From an uncultured Thermomicrobiales bacterium (GTDB lineage Bacteria; Chloroflexota; Chloroflexia; Thermomicrobiales; Thermomicrobiaceae), in NCBI GenBank assembly GCA_937891245.1, contig CALAGB010000502.1, positions 1-16,646 of the forward strand: a stretch of DNA of 16,646 bases, written 5' to 3'. The notes under the pieces were generated by a model, which saw only the letters and a program-made list of their open reading frames with translations, was not told the origin of the DNA and ran no database searches. This document shows positions 1 through 8,618 of this stretch, piece after piece. A program made the translations under genes and the position numbers. How positions within the stretch are numbered: the stretch's first letter is position 1; every line of letters begins with the position of its first letter.

Positions 1-341
1 ATGAAACCGACGACCTGACGCCGGTATTCGACGCGATCGCTTGCATTCATATTGAGCAAGTCGTAACCGGCGACGATCGCCTTGCCGGCCGACGGCACAT
101 CGAGTCCGCCGAGAATGTTCAGCAGCGTCGACTTGCCCGACCCCGAAGCACCGACGATCGCGACAAGATCGGCTTTGTTGACGATCAGATCGAGACCCTG
201 GAGCGCCACCACCTCCAGATCGGCCACCTTGTAGATCTTGACCATGTTGTCGCAAATGATCTGCGCACCCAGCCCATACTGGACCCGTTCGGCGTGGGCG
301 GCCCGGTCACGCAGTGTCTGGAAATCAAGCGTGTCCGTCAT
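1..341 (-). CDS. ABC transporter ATP-binding protein (LolD/MacB type), 3' end outside window
   Basis: This is the nucleotide-binding subunit expected to power the FtsX-type permeases encoded just upstream. Only the first 113 codons lie in the window. The Walker A motif GASGSGKST is at residues 64-72, preceded by the usual first strands (QIICDNMVKIYKV, then the ALQGLDL segment). The sequence breaks off at QVVGF, just before the Q-loop. Its order and spacing match the LolD/MacB/FtsE family. The ATG at 341 overlaps the permease stop in an ATGA arrangement, and a strong ribosome site (AGGAG) lies inside the last permease codons, so translation is probably coupled. An internal ATG at 245 would delete the first strand and is less likely. 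The roughly 27-residue N-terminal extension is slightly longer than in LolD. Family assignment is secure; the transported substrate cannot be told. Confidence 0.93.
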   Translation of the reverse strand, partial: MTDTLDFQTLRDRAAHAERVQYGLGAQIICDNMVKIYKVADLEVVALQGLDLIVNKADLVAIVGASGSGKSTLLNILGGLDVPSAGKAIVAGYDLLNMNASDRVEYRRQVVGF

Positions 342-1474
342 TCTTCTCCTATCCTCAGTACGCCGCTGACGTTCGCCCGTTGTGCCGAAAGACTAACGAT
401 GCCGATAGCGACCGCCACGGCGGCGATGATCGCGAGAATGAGCAGCACAATCGTAAACCAGTTGATCACCAGCGGCACTGGAATGTTCGGGCCGGTGAAG
501 GCGGTGAGGTCGAGCCCTGGTTTGATGAGTTTCGCGACGAGTACGCCGAGTGCCGTGCCGACGACGAGCGCGATGGCGACCGGCGGCGCCTGCTCGGCGA
601 TCGTCAGCCCGAGCACCTGCCGCTTGGAAAGGCCGAGCGTGCGCAGGTAGCTCAAGTCGCGGATGCGCGCGCGGCTGGTGAGCGCCAGGGCGATCATCAC
701 GGCGAGCGCCGAATAGGCGGCGGCCAGAATGATGCCGACACGGAACCCCTTGGCAGCGCCGGCGATCAACGGCGAATCGTGGACCTGGTTATAGGTGTCA
801 GCGCGTGAACGGAGCACGGCCGGCGCGAACTGATCGACAATCGAGGCTTTGAGCGCGTCTCTGGCGCTCGCCGGAGCCCGCACGTACAGCTGGGTTGGCA
901 AGGCATCGTCCTTCGGAACGACGGCTTGCAGGCTCTTGAGCGGTACGACGACGAAGGCGCTGTTGTCGTTGACGCCCTGGAACTGATCGCGAATGTCAAC
1001 GATCACGAACGACACCGGCTCTCGCCCGAAAGTGATCGAAAAGACGGTGCCGGTCTTCGGGGCCGACGGCGTCACCCAGGAGCGCGACACGATGGCCGGG
1101 ATCGGCTGCTTGGCCGTGCCAATTCCCGCATTCACCGGCTGGTTGAGCATCGCCTGGGAGAAATGCGGGTCAATTGGTGTACCACCGGCGACCTTCTCGT
1201 AGGAAGTCGGGTCGATACCGAGCAGGTTGACCGTGCCGTAGATCGGCTGGTTGGCCGACACCAGAACGTTCTCCTGCAAGTAGGCACCAGCCGTCGCTGA
1301 CACCCCCTTGACGTTATCCAGTGAGAAGTCGCGCGGCAGGCTGCCGGTCGCGACCGAATCGACGCGATAATCGGCGCCGATCGTGCGCCAGGCGGTGTTG
1401 ATCTGACCGACCTCGATGCTATGCATCATGACCGACGAGAAGACGCTGATCGCGATCGCCAGCAACAGGACCAC
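338..1474 (-). CDS. C-terminal half of a double-FtsX ABC permease, separated from its N-terminal half by an in-frame TGA
   Basis: This reading frame encodes the second half of a MacB/FtsX-like permease. It has a first membrane helix directly after the start, an outer domain of about 220 residues, then three helices (GIILAAAYSALAVMIALAL; a middle one ending GTALGVLVAKL; NWFTIVLLILAIIAAVAVAI) with the FtsX-type cytoplasmic loop LRTLGLSKRQVLG between the first two. The C-terminus VLRIGEE resembles SLRLGEE of the upstream paralogue. The frame is open back to the TGA at 1496-1498, so GTG 1474 is only the first possible start after that stop, and no ribosome site precedes it. That points to one interrupted gene of about 951 codons rather than two designed genes. 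Whether any protein is made from this half, by readthrough, reinitiation or not at all, is unknown. Confidence 0.75.
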   Translation of the reverse strand: MVLLLAIAISVFSSVMMHSIEVGQINTAWRTIGADYRVDSVATGSLPRDFSLDNVKGVSATAGAYLQENVLVSANQPIYGTVNLLGIDPTSYEKVAGGTPIDPHFSQAMLNQPVNAGIGTAKQPIPAIVSRSWVTPSAPKTGTVFSITFGREPVSFVIVDIRDQFQGVNDNSAFVVVPLKSLQAVVPKDDALPTQLYVRAPASARDALKASIVDQFAPAVLRSRADTYNQVHDSPLIAGAAKGFRVGIILAAAYSALAVMIALALTSRARIRDLSYLRTLGLSKRQVLGLTIAEQAPPVAIALVVGTALGVLVAKLIKPGLDLTAFTGPNIPVPLVINWFTIVLLILAIIAAVAVAIGIVSLSAQRANVSGVLRIGEE

Positions 1475-1495
1475 GAGCGGTATGCCGGCGGCCGA

Positions 1496-1498
1496 TCA
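1496..1498 (-). other. In-frame TGA interrupting the second permease
   Basis: The reading is VSRQ, stop, SAAGIPLVVLLL. In the upstream paralogue the matching stretch is VSRRPLRYARSALLL, and the two align without a gap for nearly 50 positions through the stop, meeting again at IGAD. A single C-to-T change (CGA to TGA) would explain it. Two overlapping bases also form an ATG at 1499, but that ATG is out of frame with the downstream half. A sequencing error is possible. Confidence 0.8.
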
Positions 1499-3196
1499 TT
1501 GACGTGAAACGCGGCGCACTCCGAGGAAGGGCACCAGATCATCCCGGAACGACGCGTTCCAGGCGAGAATGCGCATTGGCAGGCGATAGAGCCGCATCAC
1601 GACCAGTCCGGTCGCAAGCCCCAGCAGCACCGGCACGGCCGCCAGGTAGGGATCGAACCCGCCAATCTCGGCGGCGGCGCTGTCACCCGCCAACCCCCGG
1701 CGACGCAGGAGATAGACCCCGAGGACGGCCAGAATGACGACGAAGATGTCGAGGGCGAGGCGACGCACGGAACTCTTCCGCTCTGGCACGTCGTTTCGTT
1801 CGAGCGCGCCGAGGCTCCGCCGCGCCAGCGGCAGGATGGCGACCACCAACAATAGCGTTGTCATAATAACGATACCGGCGGCCGCGTATACCGAATTGAT
1901 GCTCGGGCGTGAATGCACGATGACCGTGGCGAGCAAGAAGCCGACAAGAGCAGCTGGGATGCCGAGCGCCAGTCCCTCCACCAATTGCGCGCTGATAATC
2001 TGTCCGGGTGACGCGCCGCGCCCGCGTAGCAGACGGATCGCGTCGCGCCGTTGCTCCGCGACGAAGGCGGCTACGAGCCCGATCGTCGCCAGCGCGACCG
2101 CAAGCAAGCCGATGACGCCGAGCGAGAGGATCGAGACGGTCAGGTTTTGCTGCAACGCGAACTGATTGAGCAGGTCGGGCAGCTGTGTCGAGATCGAGGT
2201 CACGTTCGGCGGGCTGGCAAAGGCCGACCCGTACTTCGCCGTCAGCCGGCGGACATCTGCGGCGAGTTCGTTGAACTTGCCGGCGTCGAAGGCATCGGGA
2301 TTGACGAAGTAGCGGTAGCTGTAGTTGATGTACGCCGGAGCGGTGTCCGCGTACAGGTCCATATAGGCGTCCGGTGCGAAGAGCGCGGTACCGAAGACGC
2401 GAGTCGAGTTGCCATCGTCATACACCGACGGTGGATCGAAGGTCGGGACGCTGTACCAGTAATCTTCGTCGGGGTTCTTCAGGGTGATGATGCCGACGAG
2501 ACGATAGGCGATCGCGTTGGGGGAACCACCGTTCGTCGGTGAGATCAAACGGTCATCGTTATCGGGCGCCATACGGATCGTTTGCCCGAGCTTGATATCG
2601 AGTGCGTCGGCGGTCTTCTGGGTGAGCACGACTTCAATGACCGGCATCTGGACGGCCGGATTGTTGTTACTGGCCGGAGCGGTGAATGTTTCGCTGGTGT
2701 GGGCCGGCATCCGCCCCTGTACCAGGGTAATGTGCTCATCGATCTTGTTCTGGTAGCGGAGCGTGATGAAGCGATAGATCCCGTTGGCCGATGCATTTGG
2801 GTCATACACCTGGTAACGCGCCGAATCGACCAGGAAGTCGGTATGACCGATGACCGACTGAATCGAGGGCGCCAGGCTCTGTTGAAACTGATTACCGGCG
2901 TCGATGATCGGCTGGAAGACGTCGCTGCCACTGCCACCCTGGATTCGATCGCCTCGTGCCATCACGATGTTATGCGCATAGACCGGTGAATTGCGGATCG
3001 CGTAGCGAATCCCATCATCGGACATCTGATTAAAGAGGCGCGGCACGGCGGCAAAGATGAGGCTTGTCACCAGGACCATGGCGACGATCGCGCCCGCCTG
3101 TGGCCGTTCGGCGCGGATTCGGCGCAAGAAGGCGAGGATCACCGCGGGTGCGTTGCGGAGCTGTGCCGAATGGCGCGCTGTCGCGACCCGTGCCAT
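1496..3196 (-). CDS. N-terminal half of a double-FtsX ABC permease
   Basis: This is the membrane subunit of an ABC exporter or envelope-remodelling complex. One helix lies near residues 32-56, followed by a large outer MacB-type domain to about residue 345. Further helices lie at about 350-380, 404-428, 434-458, 478-497 and 515-540. The cytoplasmic coupling segment RRDAIRLLRGRGASPGQII, typical of FtsX domains, lies at about 382-400. It stops at VRRVSRQ, just where the paralogue enters its seventh helix. The ATG at 3196 abuts the TAG of the preceding permease with no spacer, and the ribosome site GGTGA lies within that gene's last codons. With 566 residues it is about half the length expected. 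Together with the downstream frame it would give about 951 residues, compared with 1130 for the paralogue. Confidence 0.85.
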   Translation of the reverse strand: MARVATARHSAQLRNAPAVILAFLRRIRAERPQAGAIVAMVLVTSLIFAAVPRLFNQMSDDGIRYAIRNSPVYAHNIVMARGDRIQGGSGSDVFQPIIDAGNQFQQSLAPSIQSVIGHTDFLVDSARYQVYDPNASANGIYRFITLRYQNKIDEHITLVQGRMPAHTSETFTAPASNNNPAVQMPVIEVVLTQKTADALDIKLGQTIRMAPDNDDRLISPTNGGSPNAIAYRLVGIITLKNPDEDYWYSVPTFDPPSVYDDGNSTRVFGTALFAPDAYMDLYADTAPAYINYSYRYFVNPDAFDAGKFNELAADVRRLTAKYGSAFASPPNVTSISTQLPDLLNQFALQQNLTVSILSLGVIGLLAVALATIGLVAAFVAEQRRDAIRLLRGRGASPGQIISAQLVEGLALGIPAALVGFLLATVIVHSRPSINSVYAAAGIVIMTTLLLVVAILPLARRSLGALERNDVPERKSSVRRLALDIFVVILAVLGVYLLRRRGLAGDSAAAEIGGFDPYLAAVPVLLGLATGLVVMRLYRLPMRILAWNASFRDDLVPFLGVRRVSRQ

Positions 3197-6100
3197 CTAT
3201 TCTTCACCCAATCGGAGCGACGAGCCGAGCCCGATCCGTCGCAACAGCGTGGCCAGGACGACCACGACGATCACCAGCGCCGCCAGACTCGTCCCTTCAA
3301 GAATGAGCACCGAGCGCCAGGGTACGACGACATTGATCTCGGGAATCGTCTGCGTCGCGGCCTGCGTGAGCGAAACGAGCGGCAGGATGAAATAGGCAAG
3401 CACGAGGCCGAGCGCGGTGCCGGCGATCAGGCTGAAGGCGATGAGCAGCCCGTTCTCCAACGAGAGCCAGCTGGTGAGCTGGCGAGTCGAGAGGCCGAGC
3501 GCGCGCAGCAAGGCGAATTCGGTGAGGCGCTCGCGTGCCGACACCGCTGAACTGACGGCGAAGCCGATGGCCGCGAAGAGCGCGGCAGCGACGAAGCCGA
3601 GCGACAGCGCGCCGATGATGCCGAGCGCGACCGGATCGGTGCGAAGTGTCGCCATTCGTGCGGCACGGGTATCGACACGCGGGCTCGAGTAGGGCGAGTT
3701 GGAGAGCACGGACGCGACCTTCTCGCTCATCCCTGGGCTCGTCGCGAGCCACCATTCCTCATCGTCAAGCACACGGCCGCCCGTTTCGAACTGCTCCATC
3801 ACGAGCGTCGGGAAGTCGACGATGATTCCGGCCTGATCCGGATTGAGCGTCGGGAAGGCTTTGACCGCTCCGATCACGTTCACCGAACGGCGCATGCCGC
3901 CAATATCGAGCGAGAGCGTATCGCCGACTTTCGACTCGGTTTCCTTGAGGAACGTGGTATTCACGATAGCGCTCATCGTCGGGTCGGGCCGGGGGCCGTT
4001 TGGCATCAAACTGAACGTGAATGGTGTCAGGCCGCGACCGCGGCTGGCGCCGCTGTTGAACTTGGCAGCGAAACCGTTGGGTATCGGTGTATCGAGCAGC
4101 TCGATTGACGGCGCGACGGAGAGTCCAACCTGTTCGGTCGACCAGCCGAAACTCTTCCAGTCGAGCGATATCGGCATCGGGTCCTGGCCGTCGAGGCGCG
4201 AGCTGCCCTGAAGATTCTGAAGCTCGAAGATGCCGGAGCGCGGTATTCCCGCCAACGGCACGATGGTCATTTCAAAACTGACGAGCTTGAGCGGATAGCT
4301 CGGCATGGCCGTTTCGCCGTTCTCCATCGTGTAGCTGAGCGGCACCACGAGCTGCTGCGGCGTGCAATCGAGCGTACCGGCATCCTCGCGGCGACTCGCT
4401 GGTTCGGCGATCTTTTGCGGGATGCAGTCGTCGTTGAAATTGCCGCCCGTCAGCCGGTAGAGCACACCGTTGGCGTCCTGAATCACCAGCGACAATGACG
4501 GAAAAATATCCTTGACGCGTAACGTCGTCTGTGCGTCGGGCGTGAGCGGATCGAGCTTCATGCTGAGTGTGAAAACAAGCGACTGTGGCGTGCCGGGAAT
4601 TTGGACCGCCGGTGTCACCGGGCGCTTCGCCTTGAGTACGGCCATCATCGAACTGAACGATTGGTCCGAGAGATCCGCCCGAAAGGGAATGATTCCCGGG
4701 GCCTCGGCGGCGTCGATCGCCAGCAGTTGCCCCGAACCGGCGGACCGCGAGACCTCGATCAGGTCGCGGTTGGCGGGCATCGTCGCCTCGACACCGTCGA
4801 TCTGCTTCTGAGCCTGCGCGAGATCATACTGCGGGATCGACGAGCCGATGCGGATATCCGGTTGCAGGCGGACGTCAGCGCCGATCTGATAATCGGCCTG
4901 GTCATGTTGTGACAGATCCCAGGTCGAACCGTAAGAGAGCGCGAACAGCCCGATCGCCATGGCAATCATCAGCAGCAGCGCTGAACGCGCATAACGAAGG
5001 GGCCGGCGTGAGACTTGCCAGGCGCCAAGCGACGCGACCAGCCCGCGCTGACGCGTCGCCGCGCGGTCGATGATCCGGGCGAGCAGCGGCACGAGTCGCA
5101 GAGCGATGATGGCGCCGGCCACCAGTCCGATGGCGGGCGCGGCGACCAGGAATGGATCGATTCCGAGCCGGCCCTGCACCGATTCCGTGATGGCGCCGCG
5201 ATAGCGGCTCAACTGCCAGTAACCGAGAATCGCGATTGCCACCAGCATCAGGTCGATCCCGGCGCTCTGAGCGAGACCGCGTGCCGCCTGACGGCCACGC
5301 GCCGCGCGCGCCTGAACGAACGTGCGTGCTGACACGAGCATCGGTAGGGCGAGCGCGAGCACGCAGCCGATCGCCGAAGCGACCGACAGGGCGTACGCGT
5401 CACGAGTGATGACCGGGTTCACCGGCAGTCCGATGCTGGCGAGCGGCCCGATATGATTGAAGATGTGCAGCGACCACTTCGCGATCCAGGGACCGAGAAT
5501 CGCGGCCGGCGTGGCAAGCATCAGCGCTTCCATCAGGGCCATCGTCACGATCTGACCAGTGCTGGCACCGCGTGAGTGCAGCAGTCCCGTCTCGACGCGG
5601 CGTTGATCGACCAGCAAGTTCGAGGTGAGGAGAAGCGCATACCCGGCCAGAATCGCGAGCTGCACGGTGACGATCAATACCCCCGAGCGCGTCACCAATA
5701 GCGACTTCTGGGCGGTGCGCAGGATCGTGTTAAGCGTCGTATTGACCTCGAACGAATCGTTCGGCTGTCGTCCGCGATTCAGGGTGCCTTTCAGCCCTTC
5801 GATATTCGCGATGAGTCCGGAAACCTCGCTCACCGTCAGATTGTCGAAGTTGGGGAAGATGCGCCAGTACACTTGCGCCGCCAGGCCGCCCTGAATCTTG
5901 AAGAAGGTGTCGGTTGTCGTGACGAAGGGACCGTACGTCGTAAATGAGGCTCCCTGTTGGCTGCCATTGATCGCCAGCGGATCGTTCCACCAGAAACCTT
6001 CCGAGGGGTTATTGACTTTGTAGATGCCGGCGATCACGACGTTGAGGTTGAAGGTTTCAACTCGCCGGCTCTGCACGTTCATCGTGCTGCCGATCTTCAG

Positions 6101-6589
6101 GTTAAGCAGTTCCGCGGTCGCTTGCGGAATCGCGACCTGAACCGGATTGCCGTCGGTGGTCGCCGGCCAGTTGCCGCTCACCAGCGTCGCGTGCTGCTCG
6201 ATATTCTGAAAGAAGGAAAAGATCATCAGGTCGGTGACGTTGTCGGCCGGCTGGCCGGGCAATGCGAACGATTCGGACTTGCCGGAGCGTTCGATGCTTC
6301 CGCCGGTGGCCGCAAAGGTCCCCGGCGCGATATCGGAAACGATTTTGTTCACCGAATTGTATTCGCCGGTCGCCGAGAAGATCGACACCTGGACGTTCGC
6401 CTGATCGATCGGGGAATCGTGCAGAGTGCGACGTAAGCCGCTGAGGGTAACGGCACCGGCATAAATTGGTCCGGCCGAAAGAAGCGTTGTGGCCAGCAAG
6501 ATCGTGAGCACGGCAGCGCCGAGAATCGCCCAGTTCGCCTGGGCGCGTCGGAGGATCACGCGCCAGGCCGCGGCAATAACCGCCGTCAT
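3197..6589 (-). CDS. Double-FtsX ABC transporter permease (MacB-like), intact, 1130 aa
   Basis: This is an integral membrane permease with two FtsX modules in one chain. The first helix is at about residues 18-43, followed by an outer domain to about 295. Helices follow at about 297-325, 345-372, 393-418, 445-462, 476-500 and 530-553. A second large outer domain spans about 555-985, and helices lie at about 986-1012, 1043-1070 and 1091-1118. FtsX-type loops carry LLHSRGASTGQIV and LLRALGLSTRQL. The architecture is that of long exporters acting on lipids, lipoproteins, peptides or wall enzymes; substrate is unknown. It is the first gene of the operon. The ATG at 6589 has GGAG about nine bases upstream. 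A small GC-rich hairpin lies in the leader. The C-terminal codons contain the ribosome site of the next gene. Confidence 0.92.
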   Translation of the reverse strand: MTAVIAAAWRVILRRAQANWAILGAAVLTILLATTLLSAGPIYAGAVTLSGLRRTLHDSPIDQANVQVSIFSATGEYNSVNKIVSDIAPGTFAATGGSIERSGKSESFALPGQPADNVTDLMIFSFFQNIEQHATLVSGNWPATTDGNPVQVAIPQATAELLNLKIGSTMNVQSRRVETFNLNVVIAGIYKVNNPSEGFWWNDPLAINGSQQGASFTTYGPFVTTTDTFFKIQGGLAAQVYWRIFPNFDNLTVSEVSGLIANIEGLKGTLNRGRQPNDSFEVNTTLNTILRTAQKSLLVTRSGVLIVTVQLAILAGYALLLTSNLLVDQRRVETGLLHSRGASTGQIVTMALMEALMLATPAAILGPWIAKWSLHIFNHIGPLASIGLPVNPVITRDAYALSVASAIGCVLALALPMLVSARTFVQARAARGRQAARGLAQSAGIDLMLVAIAILGYWQLSRYRGAITESVQGRLGIDPFLVAAPAIGLVAGAIIALRLVPLLARIIDRAATRQRGLVASLGAWQVSRRPLRYARSALLLMIAMAIGLFALSYGSTWDLSQHDQADYQIGADVRLQPDIRIGSSIPQYDLAQAQKQIDGVEATMPANRDLIEVSRSAGSGQLLAIDAAEAPGIIPFRADLSDQSFSSMMAVLKAKRPVTPAVQIPGTPQSLVFTLSMKLDPLTPDAQTTLRVKDIFPSLSLVIQDANGVLYRLTGGNFNDDCIPQKIAEPASRREDAGTLDCTPQQLVVPLSYTMENGETAMPSYPLKLVSFEMTIVPLAGIPRSGIFELQNLQGSSRLDGQDPMPISLDWKSFGWSTEQVGLSVAPSIELLDTPIPNGFAAKFNSGASRGRGLTPFTFSLMPNGPRPDPTMSAIVNTTFLKETESKVGDTLSLDIGGMRRSVNVIGAVKAFPTLNPDQAGIIVDFPTLVMEQFETGGRVLDDEEWWLATSPGMSEKVASVLSNSPYSSPRVDTRAARMATLRTDPVALGIIGALSLGFVAAALFAAIGFAVSSAVSARERLTEFALLRALGLSTRQLTSWLSLENGLLIAFSLIAGTALGLVLAYFILPLVSLTQAATQTIPEINVVVPWRSVLILEGTSLAALVIVVVVLATLLRRIGLGSSLRLGEE

Positions 6590-6609
6590 CCGTGTACTCC
6601 ATCATCCAT

Positions 6610-6627
6610 GCCACGCCGGTGCGTGGC
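6610..6627 (-). promoter_or_regulatory. Short GC-rich hairpin in the leader of the permease operon
   Basis: Perfect 7-bp arms (GCCACGC and GCGTGGC) surround a 4-base loop about 20 bases before the permease ATG. In mRNA this could form a small stem just upstream of the ribosome site and affect initiation. It could equally be chance in GC-rich DNA. No convincing promoter was found further upstream; a TAGAAT on the minus strand near 6700 lacks a matching -35 box. Confidence 0.25.
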
Positions 6628-6720
6628 GAGCGCGCTGCGGTCGCTCTGCTTCATAACGGCCCAGTTCACCGATCAGGCCAGCGTTTCAGATACCGCATTC
6701 TACCGTGATGGGCTGGAAAA

Positions 6721-6818
6721 CGGCAGGAGCGGCCCTCACCCCCGACCCCTTTCCCGTCGCGAACCGGAGAGGGGTCGGGGGTGAGGGCGGCGGCCGGAGG
6801 CGAGGTCTGCTCCTGCCG
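6721..6818. repeat. Nested 98-bp inverted repeat, probable dispersed palindrome and terminator
   Basis: An inner pair of perfect 19-bp arms (6732-6750 and 6770-6788) begins GCCCTCACCCCC. One G-T wobble and three more base pairs extend it inward. An outer perfect 10-bp pair, CGGCAGGAGC (6721-6730) and GCTCCTGCCG (6809-6818), encloses it. It starts directly after the TGA of the membrane protein gene at 6821, so a transcript of that gene would fold it as a very stable stem. There is no T-run, so intrinsic termination is uncertain. Palindromes starting CCCTCACCCC are dispersed in many Chloroflexota and proteobacterial genomes (from memory); copy number here cannot be checked. Confidence 0.7.
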
Positions 6819-6820
6819 GA

Positions 6821-7810
6821 TCAGGAGCGATCTGCCTCGGGGGTAAGGCCGGCGTACGAGCCAAGCATGAAGCCGATGAACGAGCCGATGATCGCCGCGA
6901 TCACCGCCACCAGCAATGGGTCCTGACCGGGACTGAACGTGCTGGCGCCGATCTGTCCGATTAGTCCACCACAGACCACGCCGAAGGCAACGCCAATCGA
7001 CGAGACGCGCAGCGACCGCTCGACGATGCGACCTTCATCGGCATCTTCGAGTCGACCACTATCAGTCTGCCACTGCTCAACCGCATAGAAGAAGCCGAGC
7101 GATATGCCGTAGGCGAGGTTCAGCACCAGGTTCCCGATAACCGGTAGCGGGCCGGCGTGCAGTCCGATTCCAAGGAATCCGCCGTCCATGAGCGGCAGGA
7201 AGACGAGTATCGAGACGAGCCACGGGATGATCGAGAAGATCGCTCCGCGACGGAGCCCCGAGCCGCTCAGGCGTGGCTCGATCCAGCCCGCGTAGAGGAT
7301 TCCGAAGAGGATACCGGTGCTGAAGTGCAGGATCAGTCCTACCGGCAGGTTCACCCGCGCGGTATCCGTCGCCGGGTTGTGTGTCAGGGAATAGAGCCAG
7401 TTCCGGAAGAACGAGGCCGAATCGCTGTTGGTCCCGATCACTCGGGCGAATTCGTAGGCGGCCATGATGCCGACCGTCAGCACTGTCGTACCGACGAAGC
7501 CGGCGACGACACCCATCGACAACCAGTCGACTCGGCGACCCGAGGGCATCCGAGACATTGACGATGTGCCCCCATCGTTTGACGCGCTGGCGGACTTCTC
7601 CTGGCGCGCTTCGCGCTCATGGAGTTCGTCGTTCTGGTGATCGTTGGAGACGCCATAGAAGAGCGCGATCGCACCGACCACGAGAAGCCCAATGGTAAAG
7701 GCGACCTCGCCGTATTTGCTGTCCAGCAGGTTCACCACAATTAAGATGACGCCAACGATCATAAGGAAGAGCGACGGGAGTCCCCATGCACTCAAACGCC
7801 GGATGTCCAT
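6821..7810 (-). CDS. Multi-pass membrane protein of unknown function (DUF6789-like)
   Basis: A 329-residue protein with two N-terminal helices (about 9-29 and 33-53), a polar linker rich in Glu, Ser and Asp (55-92), and about six more helices (95-120, 155-178, 188-208, 215-245, 270-292 and 298-322). Gly-rich helices such as GILFGILYAGW and NLAYGISLGFFY resemble uncharacterised DUF6789-type membrane proteins. No catalytic motif is visible. The start is set by AAGGAGG four bases before ATG 7810; an upstream in-frame ATG at 7888 would add 26 polar residues and lacks a ribosome site. It lies downstream of the YtkA-like gene on the same strand, after about 245 non-coding bases. A large stem-loop follows the stop. 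No function is proposed. Confidence 0.82.
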   Translation of the reverse strand: MDIRRLSAWGLPSLFLMIVGVILIVVNLLDSKYGEVAFTIGLLVVGAIALFYGVSNDHQNDELHEREARQEKSASASNDGGTSSMSRMPSGRRVDWLSMGVVAGFVGTTVLTVGIMAAYEFARVIGTNSDSASFFRNWLYSLTHNPATDTARVNLPVGLILHFSTGILFGILYAGWIEPRLSGSGLRRGAIFSIIPWLVSILVFLPLMDGGFLGIGLHAGPLPVIGNLVLNLAYGISLGFFYAVEQWQTDSGRLEDADEGRIVERSLRVSSIGVAFGVVCGGLIGQIGASTFSPGQDPLLVAVIAAIIGSFIGFMLGSYAGLTPEADRS

Positions 7811-7966
7811 ACAGCCTCCTTCGTTGGTCGGCGGATGGTTCGTGACGAATCCAGAATACCGGAGAACCGAGCGGTAAAAGCCAATCATTCACGCGCTGTT
7901 GGCGTCGCGCTCATCTTCGCGATGCCGCGTCTTGATCCGGATAGTTGACCGTACCGCACGGTATAT

Positions 7967-7980
7967 GCCGCCATGGCGGC
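7967..7980. promoter_or_regulatory. Perfect 14-bp palindrome between two minus-strand genes
   Basis: GCCGCCATGGCGGC is its own reverse complement, and a smaller inverted pair (TACCG and CGGTA) lies just before it. It sits about 155 bases upstream of the membrane protein start at 7810. It could be an operator or the base of a short terminator for the gene ending at 8056. A chance palindrome in GC-rich DNA is also possible. Confidence 0.2.
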
Positions 7981-8055
7981 CCGCGCTAGAAGATCTACGT
8001 GCGTATTACGCGTGTTGGATGTAGAGCGTACGATCGCCGCGCGCCGGCAATAAAC

Positions 8056-8523
8056 CTATGCGCCGTTGACGGAAATCGTGAATGTTGACATTCGCGTGAG
8101 GTCGCCACTGTGGGTTTCGACAGAGATTGTCCAGGTGCCGGGAGCATCGAAGGAGACCGGCGCCAGAAACGACTCAGAGGGGTGCCCGTTCCCATTCGCC
8201 AGGATGCCGTTGACCGGCGCCTTCGCCGTGCCATCCGGACCGGTAAGCGTGAAGACTATGCGGTCGATCTGCGTTGGTGTACCGATGGTGCTGGTTACCT
8301 GCGCGGTCAGCTGATTGTCGCCGACCTGCGGCGACGAGGGATCGAGCCAGAGGTTGACGAAGTAATTCTGCACGCCTGCCTGGCTCGGCATCGTGATCTG
8401 CTGTTGATATTGCGGTTTGTTCGATGCGGCCAGCCCCCACCAGACGATCCCGACGGCGAAGATCACGAGGAGACCGAGCACGATGGCGACGGTCCAGACG
8501 CGGCGGCTGATTCGGCGACCCAA
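8056..8523 (-). CDS. Small membrane-anchored protein with a YtkA-like extracytoplasmic domain
   Basis: A 155-residue protein with a basic N-terminus (MGRRISRR), one membrane helix at about residues 9-30 and an outer domain of about 110 residues. The domain shows the beta-sandwich pattern of YtkA/CopC-like domains: NLWLDPSSPQVGDNQLTAQV, an IDRIVFTLTGPDG strand, and the closing APGTWTISVET. Copper-binding Met/His clusters are not evident, so a role in metal handling is not supported. The TTG at 8523 is chosen because AAAGGAG lies six bases upstream and it places the basic cap and helix at the N-terminus. Longer in-frame starts, up to 8655, add polar sequence without a ribosome site. It is divergent from the nitrilase gene. 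Domain assignment is moderate; function is unknown. Confidence 0.72.
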   Translation of the reverse strand: MGRRISRRVWTVAIVLGLLVIFAVGIVWWGLAASNKPQYQQQITMPSQAGVQNYFVNLWLDPSSPQVGDNQLTAQVTSTIGTPTQIDRIVFTLTGPDGTAKAPVNGILANGNGHPSESFLAPVSFDAPGTWTISVETHSGDLTRMSTFTISVNGA

Positions 8524-8618
8524 ACCTGGCTCCTTTGTTCTGGCGGAGTCGGCACCTGCCGCTCCGTGATTCCCAGCGGCTATTAGAGCACGCCGGAGCG
8601 TCCGCGACCAACCACACG

